NCBI RefSeq assembly: GCF_000237325.1
Contig: NC_017542.1
Coordinates: forward strand, 3,692,501-3,756,500
Direction: 5' to 3'
Length of the DNA: 64,000 bases
Source of the DNA: Paenibacillus polymyxa M1
GTDB lineage: Bacteria > Bacillota > Bacilli > Paenibacillales > Paenibacillaceae
The notes under the pieces are model-generated. The model was not told where the DNA came from, made no database searches, and worked only from the letters and a program-made list of their open reading frames with translations. How positions within the stretch are numbered: position 1 is the stretch's first letter; every line of letters starts with the position of its first letter. Below, one piece after another: positions 1 to 7,611 of this stretch. The position numbers and the translations under genes are program-made.

Positions 1-627
1 AATCGCATACTCAATTAAGGACACTGAGTGATAATCCATGTCAGAAAATTGCTTGCCCAGCTGAATAAGCAACATACTGGCAGGATGTTCTGTGCGTAGC
101 TTGATTTCGTACTCGGACATTTTGTCCTTTATTTTTTGTACAGTCAAATCACGCCCGAGTAACAAATCGTGCATCAAATGAGTGCGCAGCACACCGTAAT
201 CGTTCCTACGACTGTATTGTAATTGATGAACCTTGTCGAATGCTTCCCATTCTTCCTTTAGCGAATCCATGGCAGCTGACACACATTTGAAAAACTCTTC
301 ATCATCCACCGGCTTTAAAATGTAATCAAAAGCCTTAAGCTGGAGCGCTTTTTTAGCGTATTCAAAATCAGCATAGCCTGTCAGTAATAAACTACGGATA
401 TGCGGCCAACGCTCATTTACTTCAACAATCAACTCCAATCCCGTCATGCCGGGCATACGAATATCCGTAACCAGAATATCAATATCGTATGCTTCCAGCA
501 CATCTATTGCTGCCAAGGCAGAAGCTGCTTGATGAACCTTTTCGATTCCCAACGTCTCCCACGGTATAGTAGCCGCCAGGCTTTCAGTAACATAGCTTTC
601 ATCATCCACTAGTAATATCTGAACCAT
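1..627 (-). CDS. Response regulator, YesN/AraC type, N-terminal part (cut by left window edge)
   Basis: This is the first 209 codons of a response regulator that continues past the left edge. I read it directly from the reverse strand, and the frame stays open to base 1. The N-terminus is a complete CheY-like receiver: acidic pair near residues 8-9, phosphoacceptor Asp55 in TDIRMPG, Thr83 in LLLTGY and Lys105 in YILKPVDD. The residues after about 110 match the linker region of long YesN-type regulators, which normally end in an AraC-type DNA-binding domain; that part lies outside the window. The ATG at 625-627 lies inside the 3' end of the upstream sensor kinase gene, a 26-base overlap typical of translationally coupled kinase/regulator pairs. 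Family knowledge: such pairs usually control a nearby carbohydrate transporter, which would lie to the left. Confidence 0.93.
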   Translation of the reverse strand, partial: MVQILLVDDESYVTESLAATIPWETLGIEKVHQAASALAAIDVLEAYDIDILVTDIRMPGMTGLELIVEVNERWPHIRSLLLTGYADFEYAKKALQLKAFDYILKPVDDEEFFKCVSAAMDSLKEEWEAFDKVHQLQYSRRNDYGVLRTHLMHDLLLGRDLTVQKIKDKMSEYEIKLRTEHPASMLLIQLGKQFSDMDYHSVSLIEYAI

Positions 628-2422
628 CAGTATCCTCCAATTTACTATTTCTTGAATTTGACGAAGAATGGATCAAACCGTCTTCCTGCCCTTCTTCAAT
701 TGACAGTGTCCATTTTAAAATCACTCTCAATCCTCCCAACGGAGACAACGAGAATTCCAAGCCCGCGTTTTCACCAAAATGTAATCGCATTCGTTGGTGC
801 ACATTCCATAAACCATAACCACTTTTTTCTTCTACAGGTTTCTCTAGTGCTAATGTAAGGGACGTTATACCTTCATCACTCAAACCGAGCCCGTTATCAT
901 CTACAATCAAGTACATGGATGAGCCGACACACTCAGTCATAATACGGATGATCCCCTCCTCCGCCTGAGGTTCTATTCCGTGCAACACCGCATTTTCCAC
1001 CAGGGGTTGCAACACAAGCGGTGGAACCAGCAGAGGATTGGCCTGTGAAGAAATATCAATAGTGAACGTTAACCGTGGCATACGCATCTGCTGAATTTTC
1101 AAATAATATTGCACAAACTCGACTTCATCTGATAAAGGAACCAAATCTCTTTCCTGTCTTGTCGTATAGCGATAATATTTGGATAAATTATGAGCCATGG
1201 CCACGACTGCCTCATGATTGCGCAACTTTGCCATACTCGTAATAAAGGAAAAACAATTATAGAAAAAATGGGGATTGATTTGAGACTGGAGCTGCTTTAG
1301 ACGTGCTTCCTTCACATGCAGCTTCTCAACGTAAACTTTCTCAAACAGCTCCTGAATCTGTTCGACCATCAGGTTGAATTGACGTGACAGAAATGCAAAC
1401 TCGTGACTGCCCTTAGGACTCAAACGAACAGCGTAGTCTCCATCCTTTAATCGCCGAAATGCCCGCACAAGCTGAAGAATCGGGACTTGTACCTGTGAGT
1501 GAAGGAGATAAGCACCAATGATGCCTACCAGTAGTGAGCCAACAACGGTTATATAAAATAGTCGGTTAGATGAGTAAATCGGAGACATCATATCGGACAA
1601 AGGCATGTAGTCAATCAAATACCAGCCTGTCGTTTGCGAAAGAACGGCGTGAACAAGGTAACTCTCTTCTCCAATTTTCACGGTCAAATTATCAACTTCA
1701 TGTAATCCCAATTTCTCCAGTTTCGCAATCAGCTGGCTTGACAATTCTGCATTTGCAGAGCGATTATAAATCACTCCTACGCCTTTTTTATAATAAAAAG
1801 GCTCCTTTCGTCCATCGCCTTTAAAGCGGTCAAGCATGTCCTGAATATTGCTGCTATCGAATTCCACTTTAATAATCGTGTTAGCGGTTTCCGGATTAGC
1901 TAGAGAGGAAAACGGGGATAAGGTATACAATGAAAATATAAATTGATCCTTACCGTACACTCTTTTCTTAGATACCTGCCAGCCGTTTGTAATCGATTGA
2001 TTTAATACCTTCTGATCATAATAACTGGCTCCATTTTCCGATACAACTCGTCCAAGTGAAGGGGAATATATACTCAGCCCTGTTCTCCAGTTAGAAGAGC
2101 TTTCCTGAAGCCCAAGCTTGGTTTGAATCCGCTTGACCAGGTTAATTCCATCCAGATTGAGAGTCTTGTCCTTTAAAAAAATCGCTTGGAAACTGGCAAC
2201 ATCAGGATCATGAATCAGCAGGTGCGGCCAGGAAGAAATCATTTCAATATTCGTATTCACCTGGTTTTGAAAAAAAGTTAGCTGATTATAATTGGATTGA
2301 TTCAGTTCCTCACGTAATACACCTGTCGTTGTCTGATTAGAGTAGACATACAGAAGCAGCACAGGTATCAGCAATACGATAACGATGGACACGATTTTAG
2401 TATAAAAATTAAATTTAAACAT
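602..2422 (-). CDS. Sensor histidine kinase, YesM/LytS type
   Basis: This is a membrane-bound two-component kinase of about 606 aa. The sequence shows an N-terminal transmembrane segment (about residues 8-28), a large extracellular sensor region, a second transmembrane segment (about 288-308), a HAMP region (about 309-360), and a His_kinase domain with SQINPHFFYN, where His385 is the likely phosphorylation site. An HATPase domain follows with PLVENAVLHG (N-box), DDNGLG and GYGLWNV. The INPHFxYN form is that of the YesM/LytS family, which pairs with YesN-like regulators such as the gene that follows. I chose the ATG at 2422, which precedes the hydrophobic segment and has AGAGG upstream. A TTG and a GTG slightly upstream remain possible. 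A hairpin with a U-tract lies just ahead of the start. The ligand is unknown. Confidence 0.93.
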   Translation of the reverse strand: MFKFNFYTKIVSIVIVLLIPVLLLYVYSNQTTTGVLREELNQSNYNQLTFFQNQVNTNIEMISSWPHLLIHDPDVASFQAIFLKDKTLNLDGINLVKRIQTKLGLQESSSNWRTGLSIYSPSLGRVVSENGASYYDQKVLNQSITNGWQVSKKRVYGKDQFIFSLYTLSPFSSLANPETANTIIKVEFDSSNIQDMLDRFKGDGRKEPFYYKKGVGVIYNRSANAELSSQLIAKLEKLGLHEVDNLTVKIGEESYLVHAVLSQTTGWYLIDYMPLSDMMSPIYSSNRLFYITVVGSLLVGIIGAYLLHSQVQVPILQLVRAFRRLKDGDYAVRLSPKGSHEFAFLSRQFNLMVEQIQELFEKVYVEKLHVKEARLKQLQSQINPHFFYNCFSFITSMAKLRNHEAVVAMAHNLSKYYRYTTRQERDLVPLSDEVEFVQYYLKIQQMRMPRLTFTIDISSQANPLLVPPLVLQPLVENAVLHGIEPQAEEGIIRIMTECVGSSMYLIVDDNGLGLSDEGITSLTLALEKPVEEKSGYGLWNVHQRMRLHFGENAGLEFSLSPLGGLRVILKWTLSIEEGQEDGLIHSSSNSRNSKLEDTDGSDITSG

Positions 2423-2443
2423 GAGTTTCACACATCCTCTGCA

Positions 2444-2473
2444 CAAAAAACAGGCATACTTAAAAGGTATGCC
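2444..2473 (-). terminator. Rho-independent terminator-like hairpin on the minus strand
   Basis: The inverted repeat GGCATAC/GTATGCC (2453-2459 and 2467-2473) has a 7-base loop and is followed on the minus strand by TGTTTTTTG. It could end the minus-strand nuclease transcript (stop at 2706). It lies only about 20-30 bases before the sensor kinase start, so it may also sit in that gene's leader. Confidence 0.55.
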
Positions 2474-2536
2474 AGAGCCCTGACCTTCGTTGCCGCCACT
2501 ACATACTATACATTATTAAGGGTTGGCGGTGATAAT

Positions 2537-2713
2537 ATGTTTGACGCTAAGCAAATGGAATGGTTAGACCAACTATCTGCTGAAGACCTGGCCATTTTAG
2601 CTGCCGGCTTCAATACACTAGGTGATTTTTTTGATTTTCTGGCGCTGATTAAAGCCAAACAGGAAACATCTAAGGAGCTAAAAGGTAAAAACACGAAATC
2701 AAAAACTATTTAA
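2537..2713 (+). CDS. Small hypothetical protein (58 aa)
   Basis: This open frame starts MFDAKQMEWLDQL and ends in a lysine-rich tail (KGKNTKSKTI). It is read from the ATG at 2537 to the TAA at 2711-2713. A GGCGGTGAT ribosome binding site stands 5-6 bases before the ATG, which supports it as a real gene despite its size. The protein is soluble and mostly helical by composition, with an acidic/hydrophobic core and a basic C-terminus, and has no signal peptide. I do not recognise a family. Its last bases overlap the convergent nuclease gene by 8 bases, and it is divergent from the sensor kinase. A reading on the opposite strand over the same bases looks like a shadow, because it has no ribosome binding site and a poor composition. 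Confidence 0.6.
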   Translation: MFDAKQMEWLDQLSAEDLAILAAGFNTLGDFFDFLALIKAKQETSKELKGKNTKSKTI

Positions 2714-3143
2714 TAACGAATTTTACACGAGTTCCATCCTCATACTGATCTAACTGGTGACTGACCCATGATCCTGCCCCACGGTTATCCTTAGGAGCTA
2801 TGTATTTGACATTTGCACCCTTGCCCCCTTCTGAGCACATAGCCATCGGCCATTCATCACGATCAAACCCTTTACGAGTAGGAACACCCGCAAGCGAATG
2901 CTTACGATTTTGCTCGGCTCCTTCCCGGTCAATTGTGCATACTGGTGATTTTCCCGCTTGAATGGCTTCCTTAATATGCTGCGCCGTTTCAGGATAACGA
3001 CCTGACGGAAATTGCAGCGTTACCTGAGCTGATGAAGGCGGGTTTTCTCCTGTTATTTTTGTAAAAAGATTGTCTCCTTCAACCCAGTACGCGCCCACAG
3101 CTAGCAGCACTAAGGCTATAAAACTTAGTAACTTTTTCTTCAA
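2706..3143 (-). CDS. Secreted or membrane-anchored DNase, NucA/NucB family
   Basis: This is an extracellular deoxyribonuclease of about 145 aa, close to the 140-150 aa usual for Bacillus NucA/NucB. The N-terminus has basic residues and a hydrophobic stretch (KKKLLSFIALVLLAVGAYW), giving a signal peptide or membrane anchor. The mature part carries the family signature: a basic region with RKGFDRDEWPMA (DRDEWP is the family hallmark), then MCSEGG, and RGAGSWVSHQL near the end. Family knowledge: these enzymes degrade extracellular DNA, for example in competence or biofilm dispersal. I chose the TTG at 3143, which has AAGGAAGAGGG just upstream; a TTG 18 bases further upstream has a weaker site. 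The gene is monocistronic, convergent with the 58-aa gene. Confidence 0.85.
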   Translation of the reverse strand: MKKKLLSFIALVLLAVGAYWVEGDNLFTKITGENPPSSAQVTLQFPSGRYPETAQHIKEAIQAGKSPVCTIDREGAEQNRKHSLAGVPTRKGFDRDEWPMAMCSEGGKGANVKYIAPKDNRGAGSWVSHQLDQYEDGTRVKFVIK

Positions 3144-3284
3144 TTTCCCTCTTCCTTTCAAGCTATTCCAGTAAATGACCTTCAGCTAAGGCAATCCCCA
3201 GATTTTATTTTTTGTAACCCCTTACCGACTATAAAAAAAGATTAAATATCCGACGACAAATAGTATAGAGAGGAGGTTGTACGA

Positions 3285-3479
3285 ATGAACGATGAGATCC
3301 AACTGGCCGTGAGCCAAATGCAAGCTGTTGTAATCCGGTTACTGAATGGAAATACCGTAATTGGCTGGCCTAAGCTCCTATCTGACCAAGAAACTCAGCA
3401 ATTCAAGCTCTACGATGACGAACACGTATATACGATTTCCGTTAATGACGTGGATACAGTCGCAAGAGTTATTGTATAA
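3285..3479 (+). CDS. Small hypothetical protein (64 aa)
   Basis: This open frame of 64 codons starts at the ATG at 3285, with a near-perfect AGAGGAGG ribosome binding site 8 bases upstream. The protein begins MNDEIQLAVSQMQAVVIRLLNGN, and its alternating hydrophobic pattern (VIRLLNGNTVIGWPKLL, HVYTISVNDVDTVARVIV) suggests a small beta-rich fold. The general look is of an Sm/KOW-like barrel, but this is only an impression. There is no signal peptide or membrane segment. I do not recognise a family. It may be co-transcribed with the tiny frame that follows 17 bases later. The overlapping frames in this stretch lack ribosome binding sites and are taken as shadows. Confidence 0.7.
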   Translation: MNDEIQLAVSQMQAVVIRLLNGNTVIGWPKLLSDQETQQFKLYDDEHVYTISVNDVDTVARVIV

Positions 3480-3496
3480 GATACAGGAAGCACTTA

Positions 3497-3568
3497 ATGA
3501 GTCATCCAGCGGACAAGCCCAAACAAGGCGCACCACAGGAGAAGACTGATCAGAATTCCCCAAAATAA
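3497..3568 (+). CDS. Possible very small protein (23 aa)
   Basis: This is a 23-codon frame, starting MSHPADKPKQG and rich in Pro, Lys, Gln and Asp, from the ATG at 3497 to the TAA at 3566. AGGAAG lies about 8 bases upstream, within the distance expected for a ribosome binding site, and the 64-aa gene ends 17 bases earlier. It looks intrinsically disordered. Nothing but the ribosome binding site and position supports it, so the call is tentative. Confidence 0.3.
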   Translation: MSHPADKPKQGAPQEKTDQNSPK

Positions 3569-3671
3569 ACCTTTAAAAAGCTTCATACCATACTGACAAC
3601 CTTTCCGACTGGGCTTTTTCCCCATTATAACATGTCAGAAAGACAGCTGTCGCAGCACGCTCTTACATTGT

Positions 3672-3713
3672 CTTGGTATCATATATTTCAAATTTTGAAA
3701 TCACGATACCAAG
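3672..3713. repeat. Intergenic inverted repeat
   Basis: Perfect 9-base arms CTTGGTATC (3672-3680) and GATACCAAG (3705-3713) enclose a second inner palindrome, TTTCAAA-TT-TTGAAA. There is no T-run directly after either side, so it is not an obvious intrinsic terminator. An operator or an RNA hairpin of the upstream small genes are the alternatives. It lies about 90 bases before the -35 of the next promoter. Confidence 0.6.
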
Positions 3714-3801
3714 GGAAAAGCGCAAAATTCCGAAATTATGCCTGATCACCAATGAAAATGCAATCATGACATAATAAAAGTCACAATTTAATCGAAATTT
3801 A

Positions 3802-3830
3802 ATGAAACTTTTCCGAAAATGATGTATAAT
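3802..3830 (+). promoter_or_regulatory. Candidate sigma-A promoter for the 100-aa gene
   Basis: A perfect -10 TATAAT (3825-3830) lies 17 bases after ATGAAA (3802-3807), which matches the -35 consensus at 4 of 6 bases. Transcription would start about 27 bases before the ATG at 3864 and include its GAGGTGAT ribosome binding site. Confidence 0.5.
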
Positions 3831-3863
3831 TATTGACATAACAAAACGCACGAGGTGATCATC

Positions 3864-4166
3864 ATGGCATTATTAAACAGAGTTAAAGAATTAAAATTAC
3901 AACTGCCTAACGAGCATCATAGCATTTCACAATACGTGGAGCATGCACTGCATTCGATTGACAGTTTTGTAGAACAACATCGTCAATTTGTAGCCGCTCA
4001 AGCTTTATATGGTGAAAAAATCAATGGTACGGAAGAAAGATTATTTCGCGACACAATTGCTGAGATTAAAGCCCAACTGGTAGCTACGCTGGAGAAAACA
4101 GTTGAAGATTTCGCACATAAAGGCGATAAGCACTGGAAAAATCATTATCAGGACGGCGTAGAATAA
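3864..4166 (+). CDS. Hypothetical helical protein (100 aa)
   Basis: This gene starts at the ATG at 3864, with GAGGTGATC about 5 bases upstream. An upstream in-frame GTG would put the ribosome binding site inside the gene and is less likely. The product is 100 aa, almost entirely helix-forming, with amphipathic stretches (LLNRVKELKLQL, LFRDTIAEIKAQLVATLEKTVEDF) that suggest a helical bundle or short coiled coil. It is soluble and slightly acidic, with no cysteine and several histidines. No family is recognised. It has its own candidate promoter and is followed by a strong terminator, so it is a single-gene unit. Confidence 0.75.
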   Translation: MALLNRVKELKLQLPNEHHSISQYVEHALHSIDSFVEQHRQFVAAQALYGEKINGTEERLFRDTIAEIKAQLVATLEKTVEDFAHKGDKHWKNHYQDGVE

Positions 4167-4171
4167 GCTAA

Positions 4172-4207
4172 AAATAAACCCCCGGTCTTTGGACCGGGGG
4201 TTTATTT
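4172..4207. terminator. Bidirectional Rho-independent terminator
   Basis: A perfect 16-base stem (AAATAAACCCCCGGTC and its complement) with a 4-base loop TTTG. The stem base is A/T-rich on both sides, so it gives a U-run in either direction. It lies between the convergent 100-aa gene (ends 4166) and the Big2 protein gene (ends 4239) and can serve both. Confidence 0.93.
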
Positions 4208-4238
4208 GACATACGCCAGGTGTGGTAATGTGCGTTGA

Positions 4239-6125
4239 CTATTTTAAAACTTTGGCAGATGTCGTTACCTTCTTACCACCATAGACTACTTTAATACTGG
4301 AGCTTCCGCTATCCAATGCCTTCACCTGACCAGCTGTAACCTGTACGATCGACGGTTTGGAGGATGTCCATACCGCTGAATTGGTCACATTTGCAGTCGC
4401 TCCTGAATCATAAACGGCACTCACGCTAAGCACTTGAGACGAGCCTTTAGGCAGCTTCAGGTTTTTATTGCTCAATACCAGCTTAAGCAATTTAGGTGTA
4501 ACCTTAATCTCCACGTTAAACGACTTATCCTGGTACGTACCCGTAATGGTTGCTGTTCCAATTCCAACAGCTTTAATGGAAGACCCTTTTACGACCACTA
4601 CAGAAGCATTTGATGTTGTCCATTTCACTTTACTGCTCAGGGTAACTTTTTTACCATCTGTATAATTGCCGACGACTTTGATGGACTTACTTCCCTTCAA
4701 ATTCATCTCAGCATTCGAAAAGCTTGGTGTCAATGTAGAAATGGCTCCCTCCACAATGACAGGCACTTTCACGTATTTATTCATATACATTGCCTTGATT
4801 CCCGAGTTGCCACCACTCACCGCTTTTACTTTTCCATTTCCTACTGTAACTGCGGCTGTTGTAGCTACCCAGCTTACCTGGTTGGTAACATCCAGTACTC
4901 CACCACCAGCCATATGTGCTTTTACGGTCGGAATACTTGTTTCTTGGCCTGCAACCAATACATATTTTTTCTCAGAAGCCGTTAGCTTGAGAACTTTATA
5001 TTGTACGGTCACTGGAATGTCCAACTTGAGCGCACCTACTGTCGCCGTCAATGTTGCACTACCTGGGTTTACTGCAACCAGCTTACCATTTACAATCTTG
5101 ACTGCACTCTCACTGCTTAAGCTCCATTTCACATCGGATTGAACTGCTTTTTTGGCTCCATTGACCAAATAAGCAGATATACTTGGAAGAGAAGTTTTGC
5201 TTCCAGTTTCGAGAGTCAGACTGGCTTTGCTTGAGACCAGTTTTTCAACAGTTGGAAGTACATTAATCTTCAGAGTCTTACTCAAACCATGATAGGAGGC
5301 TGTAATCGTCGAATTCCCTACATCCATCGGTGTGATTTTACCTTGCTCCACCGTAGCAACCAATGAATTAGAGGAAGTCCATTCTGCCGTGCTGGTCACA
5401 TCTGTTTTTCCGCCAGTCAGGTTCACATCGGTTGCAGTAACCTGAAACGGGGAGCTACCCAGATAGACCGATTTGGAGCCAGATGCACTCAGTACCAATG
5501 CCTGGGATGAAGAACGCACATACACGATCAATTGTGCATTAAGTCCATCTTTGGTGGCTTTAATGTAAGTCACGCCTTTGGCAAGAGGACGTACAAGTCC
5601 ATTTTCTACGGTAGCAACAGCTTCATTCGTAGATGTCCATTCCACGCCAGACACATTTTCCGTGCCGCCTCCGCTAAGCACACCTTGAGCAGTCAGTTGC
5701 TTCGATTCTCCGCCAATGGTCAGATTGAGAGGACCCGTCGGATTGAATTGCAGCTTGCTGTAAGGCGATTTTACCGTAATCGTCGTACTTACTGTTTTCT
5801 GATCATATGTGGCAACAATCTTAATCTGCCCTTTGGACACTGGAGTAATGAGTCCCTTTTCTACCTTTAAAATACTTGAATCTCCGGAGATCCATTCAGC
5901 TCTTTCGGTTACATCCGTTTTACCAGTCTGCGTCACAGACCACACTTTTAATTGAGCGGGGCTTCCACCCAGATTAACTGTGGTTGGATTTTGACTGTCC
6001 CACTGTACTGTGGAGGTCGTTTTCTCCTCAGCCCGGATCAAACCTGCTGGCCATGCTGCGAATACAAACATCAGCAAAGCAAGTAAGAAGGTACTCCGTT
6101 TGCTCATACGTTTCATACGCTCCAT
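4239..6125 (-). CDS. Secreted protein of seven Big2 (bacterial Ig-like) repeats
   Basis: This is a 628-aa exported protein. A signal peptide covers about residues 1-32 (MERMKRMSKRSTFLLALLMF..., cut near RAEE). The rest is about seven tandem Ig-like repeats of 80-85 aa, each with the Big2 pattern: an L-x-L-G-x-x-x-Q-L start, V-T-x-x-x-x-W-x-S in the middle (for example VEWTSTNEAVATVENG) and G-x-x-x-I-x-A-x-Y near the end. There is no SLH, LPXTG or catalytic domain, so it may be secreted or loosely attached. Family knowledge: Big2 domains occur in surface adhesins and as spacers in cell-wall proteins. AAGGGAG lies upstream of the chosen ATG. The gene stands alone, with the shared terminator downstream. 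Its role cannot be told from the sequence. Confidence 0.85.
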   Translation of the reverse strand: MERMKRMSKRSTFLLALLMFVFAAWPAGLIRAEEKTTSTVQWDSQNPTTVNLGGSPAQLKVWSVTQTGKTDVTERAEWISGDSSILKVEKGLITPVSKGQIKIVATYDQKTVSTTITVKSPYSKLQFNPTGPLNLTIGGESKQLTAQGVLSGGGTENVSGVEWTSTNEAVATVENGLVRPLAKGVTYIKATKDGLNAQLIVYVRSSSQALVLSASGSKSVYLGSSPFQVTATDVNLTGGKTDVTSTAEWTSSNSLVATVEQGKITPMDVGNSTITASYHGLSKTLKINVLPTVEKLVSSKASLTLETGSKTSLPSISAYLVNGAKKAVQSDVKWSLSSESAVKIVNGKLVAVNPGSATLTATVGALKLDIPVTVQYKVLKLTASEKKYVLVAGQETSIPTVKAHMAGGGVLDVTNQVSWVATTAAVTVGNGKVKAVSGGNSGIKAMYMNKYVKVPVIVEGAISTLTPSFSNAEMNLKGSKSIKVVGNYTDGKKVTLSSKVKWTTSNASVVVVKGSSIKAVGIGTATITGTYQDKSFNVEIKVTPKLLKLVLSNKNLKLPKGSSQVLSVSAVYDSGATANVTNSAVWTSSKPSIVQVTAGQVKALDSGSSSIKVVYGGKKVTTSAKVLK

Positions 6126-6245
6126 TCGTTTCTCTCCCTTGGTTTCATTCTATAAAACAGGATATTATTAACAATCCCAATATCTTTTATCGGTAAGCAG
6201 CTAACTAAATTGAACCCTTCATCAAAAAAAGGTGAATTATTACAG

Positions 6246-6668
6246 TTAAAGTTCTCCACGCAGTGACCTCACTACAAATAAATGCTCTTCCTTGGATAAG
6301 GTTTGTCCATCCTCAAGAGTCACATGGTCTGCCGAGTGACTAACCAGCTTTACATTGTAAGCAATCAGTTGATCATCTCTCCAAATCGTCACCGCTGACT
6401 GAAAATGAATGGCATTATCAAACTGTAACGGAACGTTCATTACATAACCGAAAGTGTTCAGCCTAGCTGGATGGCGGCTTTTACGCTCACGTCCCGGAGG
6501 AAGCATGGTAATGTGCGTAATATTTTCAAAAGGAATAGCCAGCATTTTCGGGCCCAAAATAACGCATTTTCGTATATCATCCCATTTTTCAAGTGTGCCG
6601 CGCACCTTCTGGGTATGACCGTTGTTGCCGTGATATAAAATGACCTGACGTCCCTTCCATTGACGCAT
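6246..6668 (-). CDS. Conserved-looking hypothetical protein (140 aa) downstream of ung
   Basis: The start is the ATG at 6668, with a strong GGGAGGTGA 5 bases upstream. A longer frame running into ung is not needed. The product (MRQWKGRQVILYHGNNGHTQ...) is 140 aa and soluble, with many short beta-strand-like segments (VILYHGN, KCVILGPKMLAIPF, NITHITML, AVTIWRDDQLIAYNVKLVSHS, HVTLEDGQTL). The overall look is of a small beta-barrel of the Sm/PRC type, but no family is firmly recognised. It starts 16 bases after the ung stop codon, so the two are almost certainly one operon. A link to base-excision repair is only suggested by that position. Confidence 0.75.
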   Translation of the reverse strand: MRQWKGRQVILYHGNNGHTQKVRGTLEKWDDIRKCVILGPKMLAIPFENITHITMLPPGRERKSRHPARLNTFGYVMNVPLQFDNAIHFQSAVTIWRDDQLIAYNVKLVSHSADHVTLEDGQTLSKEEHLFVVRSLRGEL

Positions 6669-6684
6669 GTCCTCACCTCCCGTG

Positions 6685-7353
6685 CTAGCGGTTAGGAATC
6701 TCCCACTGAATCGGTTCCATTCCATGCTCCTGCAAAAATGCATTGGTACGTGAAAAAGGCTTGCTGCCAAAAAAACCTCTGTGAGCCGCCAATGGACTCG
6801 GATGGACAGATTTCAGCACCAAATGCTTGCTGGTATTCACAAAACTGGCCTTTTTCTGAGCATGACTCCCCCACAAAATGAACACTACCGGCTGTTCACG
6901 TTCATTAATCGCTTCAATGACAGCATCCGTGAAACGTTCCCAACCTATTCCCTGATGAGATTGCGGTTGTCCTTCACGCACAGTCAACACGTTGTTCAGC
7001 AGCAGCACACCTTGCTCAGCCCAAGGAACGAGGTATCCCTGATTCGGAATGGGAGTGCCGACATCATCGCGTAACTCCTTATATATATTTTGTAGAGATG
7101 GCGGTGTACGCACACCAGGTCTAACAGAAAAGCTCAAGCCGTGAGCTTGTCCCTCTCCATGATATGGGTCCTGTCCCAATATAACCGCTTTGGTCAGATG
7201 ATATGGCGTTAATTTGAGTGCTGAAAACAAGTCTTCTTTTGGAGGATATACCTTATGTAACTTGTACTCTCGAGCTAACGTATACCTTAATTCATTAAAG
7301 TAAGGCTTTTCGACCTCTTCTCGTAGTACATCATCCCAGTCATTCCCAAACAT
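6685..7353 (-). CDS. ung: Uracil-DNA glycosylase, family 1
   Basis: This enzyme removes uracil from DNA in the cytoplasm, the first step of base-excision repair. The 222-aa product has the family-1 signatures in order: [18 protein letters not shown] (water-activating loop with the catalytic Asp), LLLNNVLTV, a uracil-specificity region ([11 protein letters not shown]), and the DNA-intercalation loop [17 protein letters not shown] with its catalytic His. Length is typical for bacterial Ung. The ATG at 7353 has GAGGAGA upstream, which is preferred over an upstream start that adds a non-conserved extension. It forms an operon with the 140-aa gene 16 bases downstream. Confidence 0.97.
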   Translation of the reverse strand: MFGNDWDDVLREEVEKPYFNELRYTLAREYKLHKVYPPKEDLFSALKLTPYHLTKAVILGQDPYHGEGQAHGLSFSVRPGVRTPPSLQNIYKELRDDVGTPIPNQGYLVPWAEQGVLLLNNVLTVREGQPQSHQGIGWERFTDAVIEAINEREQPVVFILWGSHAQKKASFVNTSKHLVLKSVHPSPLAAHRGFFGSKPFSRTNAFLQEHGMEPIQWEIPNR

Positions 7354-7611
7354 ACCGCTGTCTCCTCTCAATATGTAAATCTGTGAAAGCTGTAAACTTT
7401 TGTCCAAACAAATAAAGCTGACCCCTCATCCGGAGCCAGCTTATTTATTCGTTACTTGTGTTCTATGCCGAAGGACCAGAAAAGTATTCTTACGATAGTC
7501 AACTACCGCGGGGTCTAAATTCGATTTCCTTATTATAGCATTCACGGTATTGATGTCAAGTAACTGAAAGCTTAAATTCCTCAGAAGAAAAGCGCTTTGT
7601 TGCTGTATTGG
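7354..7611. other. Intergenic region upstream of ung
   Basis: This 258-base stretch holds a hairpin near 7410-7446 and otherwise nothing I can identify. It must contain the ung promoter on the minus strand, but no clear -35/-10 pair was found. Confidence 0.5.
7410..7446 (-). terminator. Probable terminator of the SLH-protein transcript
   Basis: AAATAA-GCTG pairs with CAGC-TTATTT, with one bulged A and an inner CTC/GAG pair. On the minus strand the hairpin ends in TTTATTTG. It lies about 165 bases after the SLH gene stop and before ung. The stem is imperfect, so confidence is moderate. Confidence 0.45.

Larger units (their letters stand above)
3569..3863. other. AT-rich intergenic stretch
   Basis: This stretch of about 295 bases has no convincing gene. 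It holds a 42-base inverted repeat (3672-3713) and a good sigma-A-like promoter for the following plus-strand gene (3802-3830). A 62-codon minus-strand frame crossing it starts with GTG without a ribosome binding site and was set aside. Confidence 0.6.

Noticed and set aside
2506..2694. A 62-codon minus-strand frame over the 58-aa gene
   Set aside because: No ribosome binding site, while the plus-strand frame has one; it starts in the same bases and looks like a shadow.
3663..3851. A 62-codon minus-strand frame in the AT-rich gap
   Set aside because: It starts at GTG without a ribosome binding site and crosses the nested palindrome and the promoter of the 100-aa gene.
4666..5142. A 158-codon plus-strand frame opposite the Big2 protein gene
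   Set aside because: Its composition (Thr, Pro, Val rich) mirrors the repeat protein on the minus strand, which has a signal peptide, repeats and a ribosome binding site.
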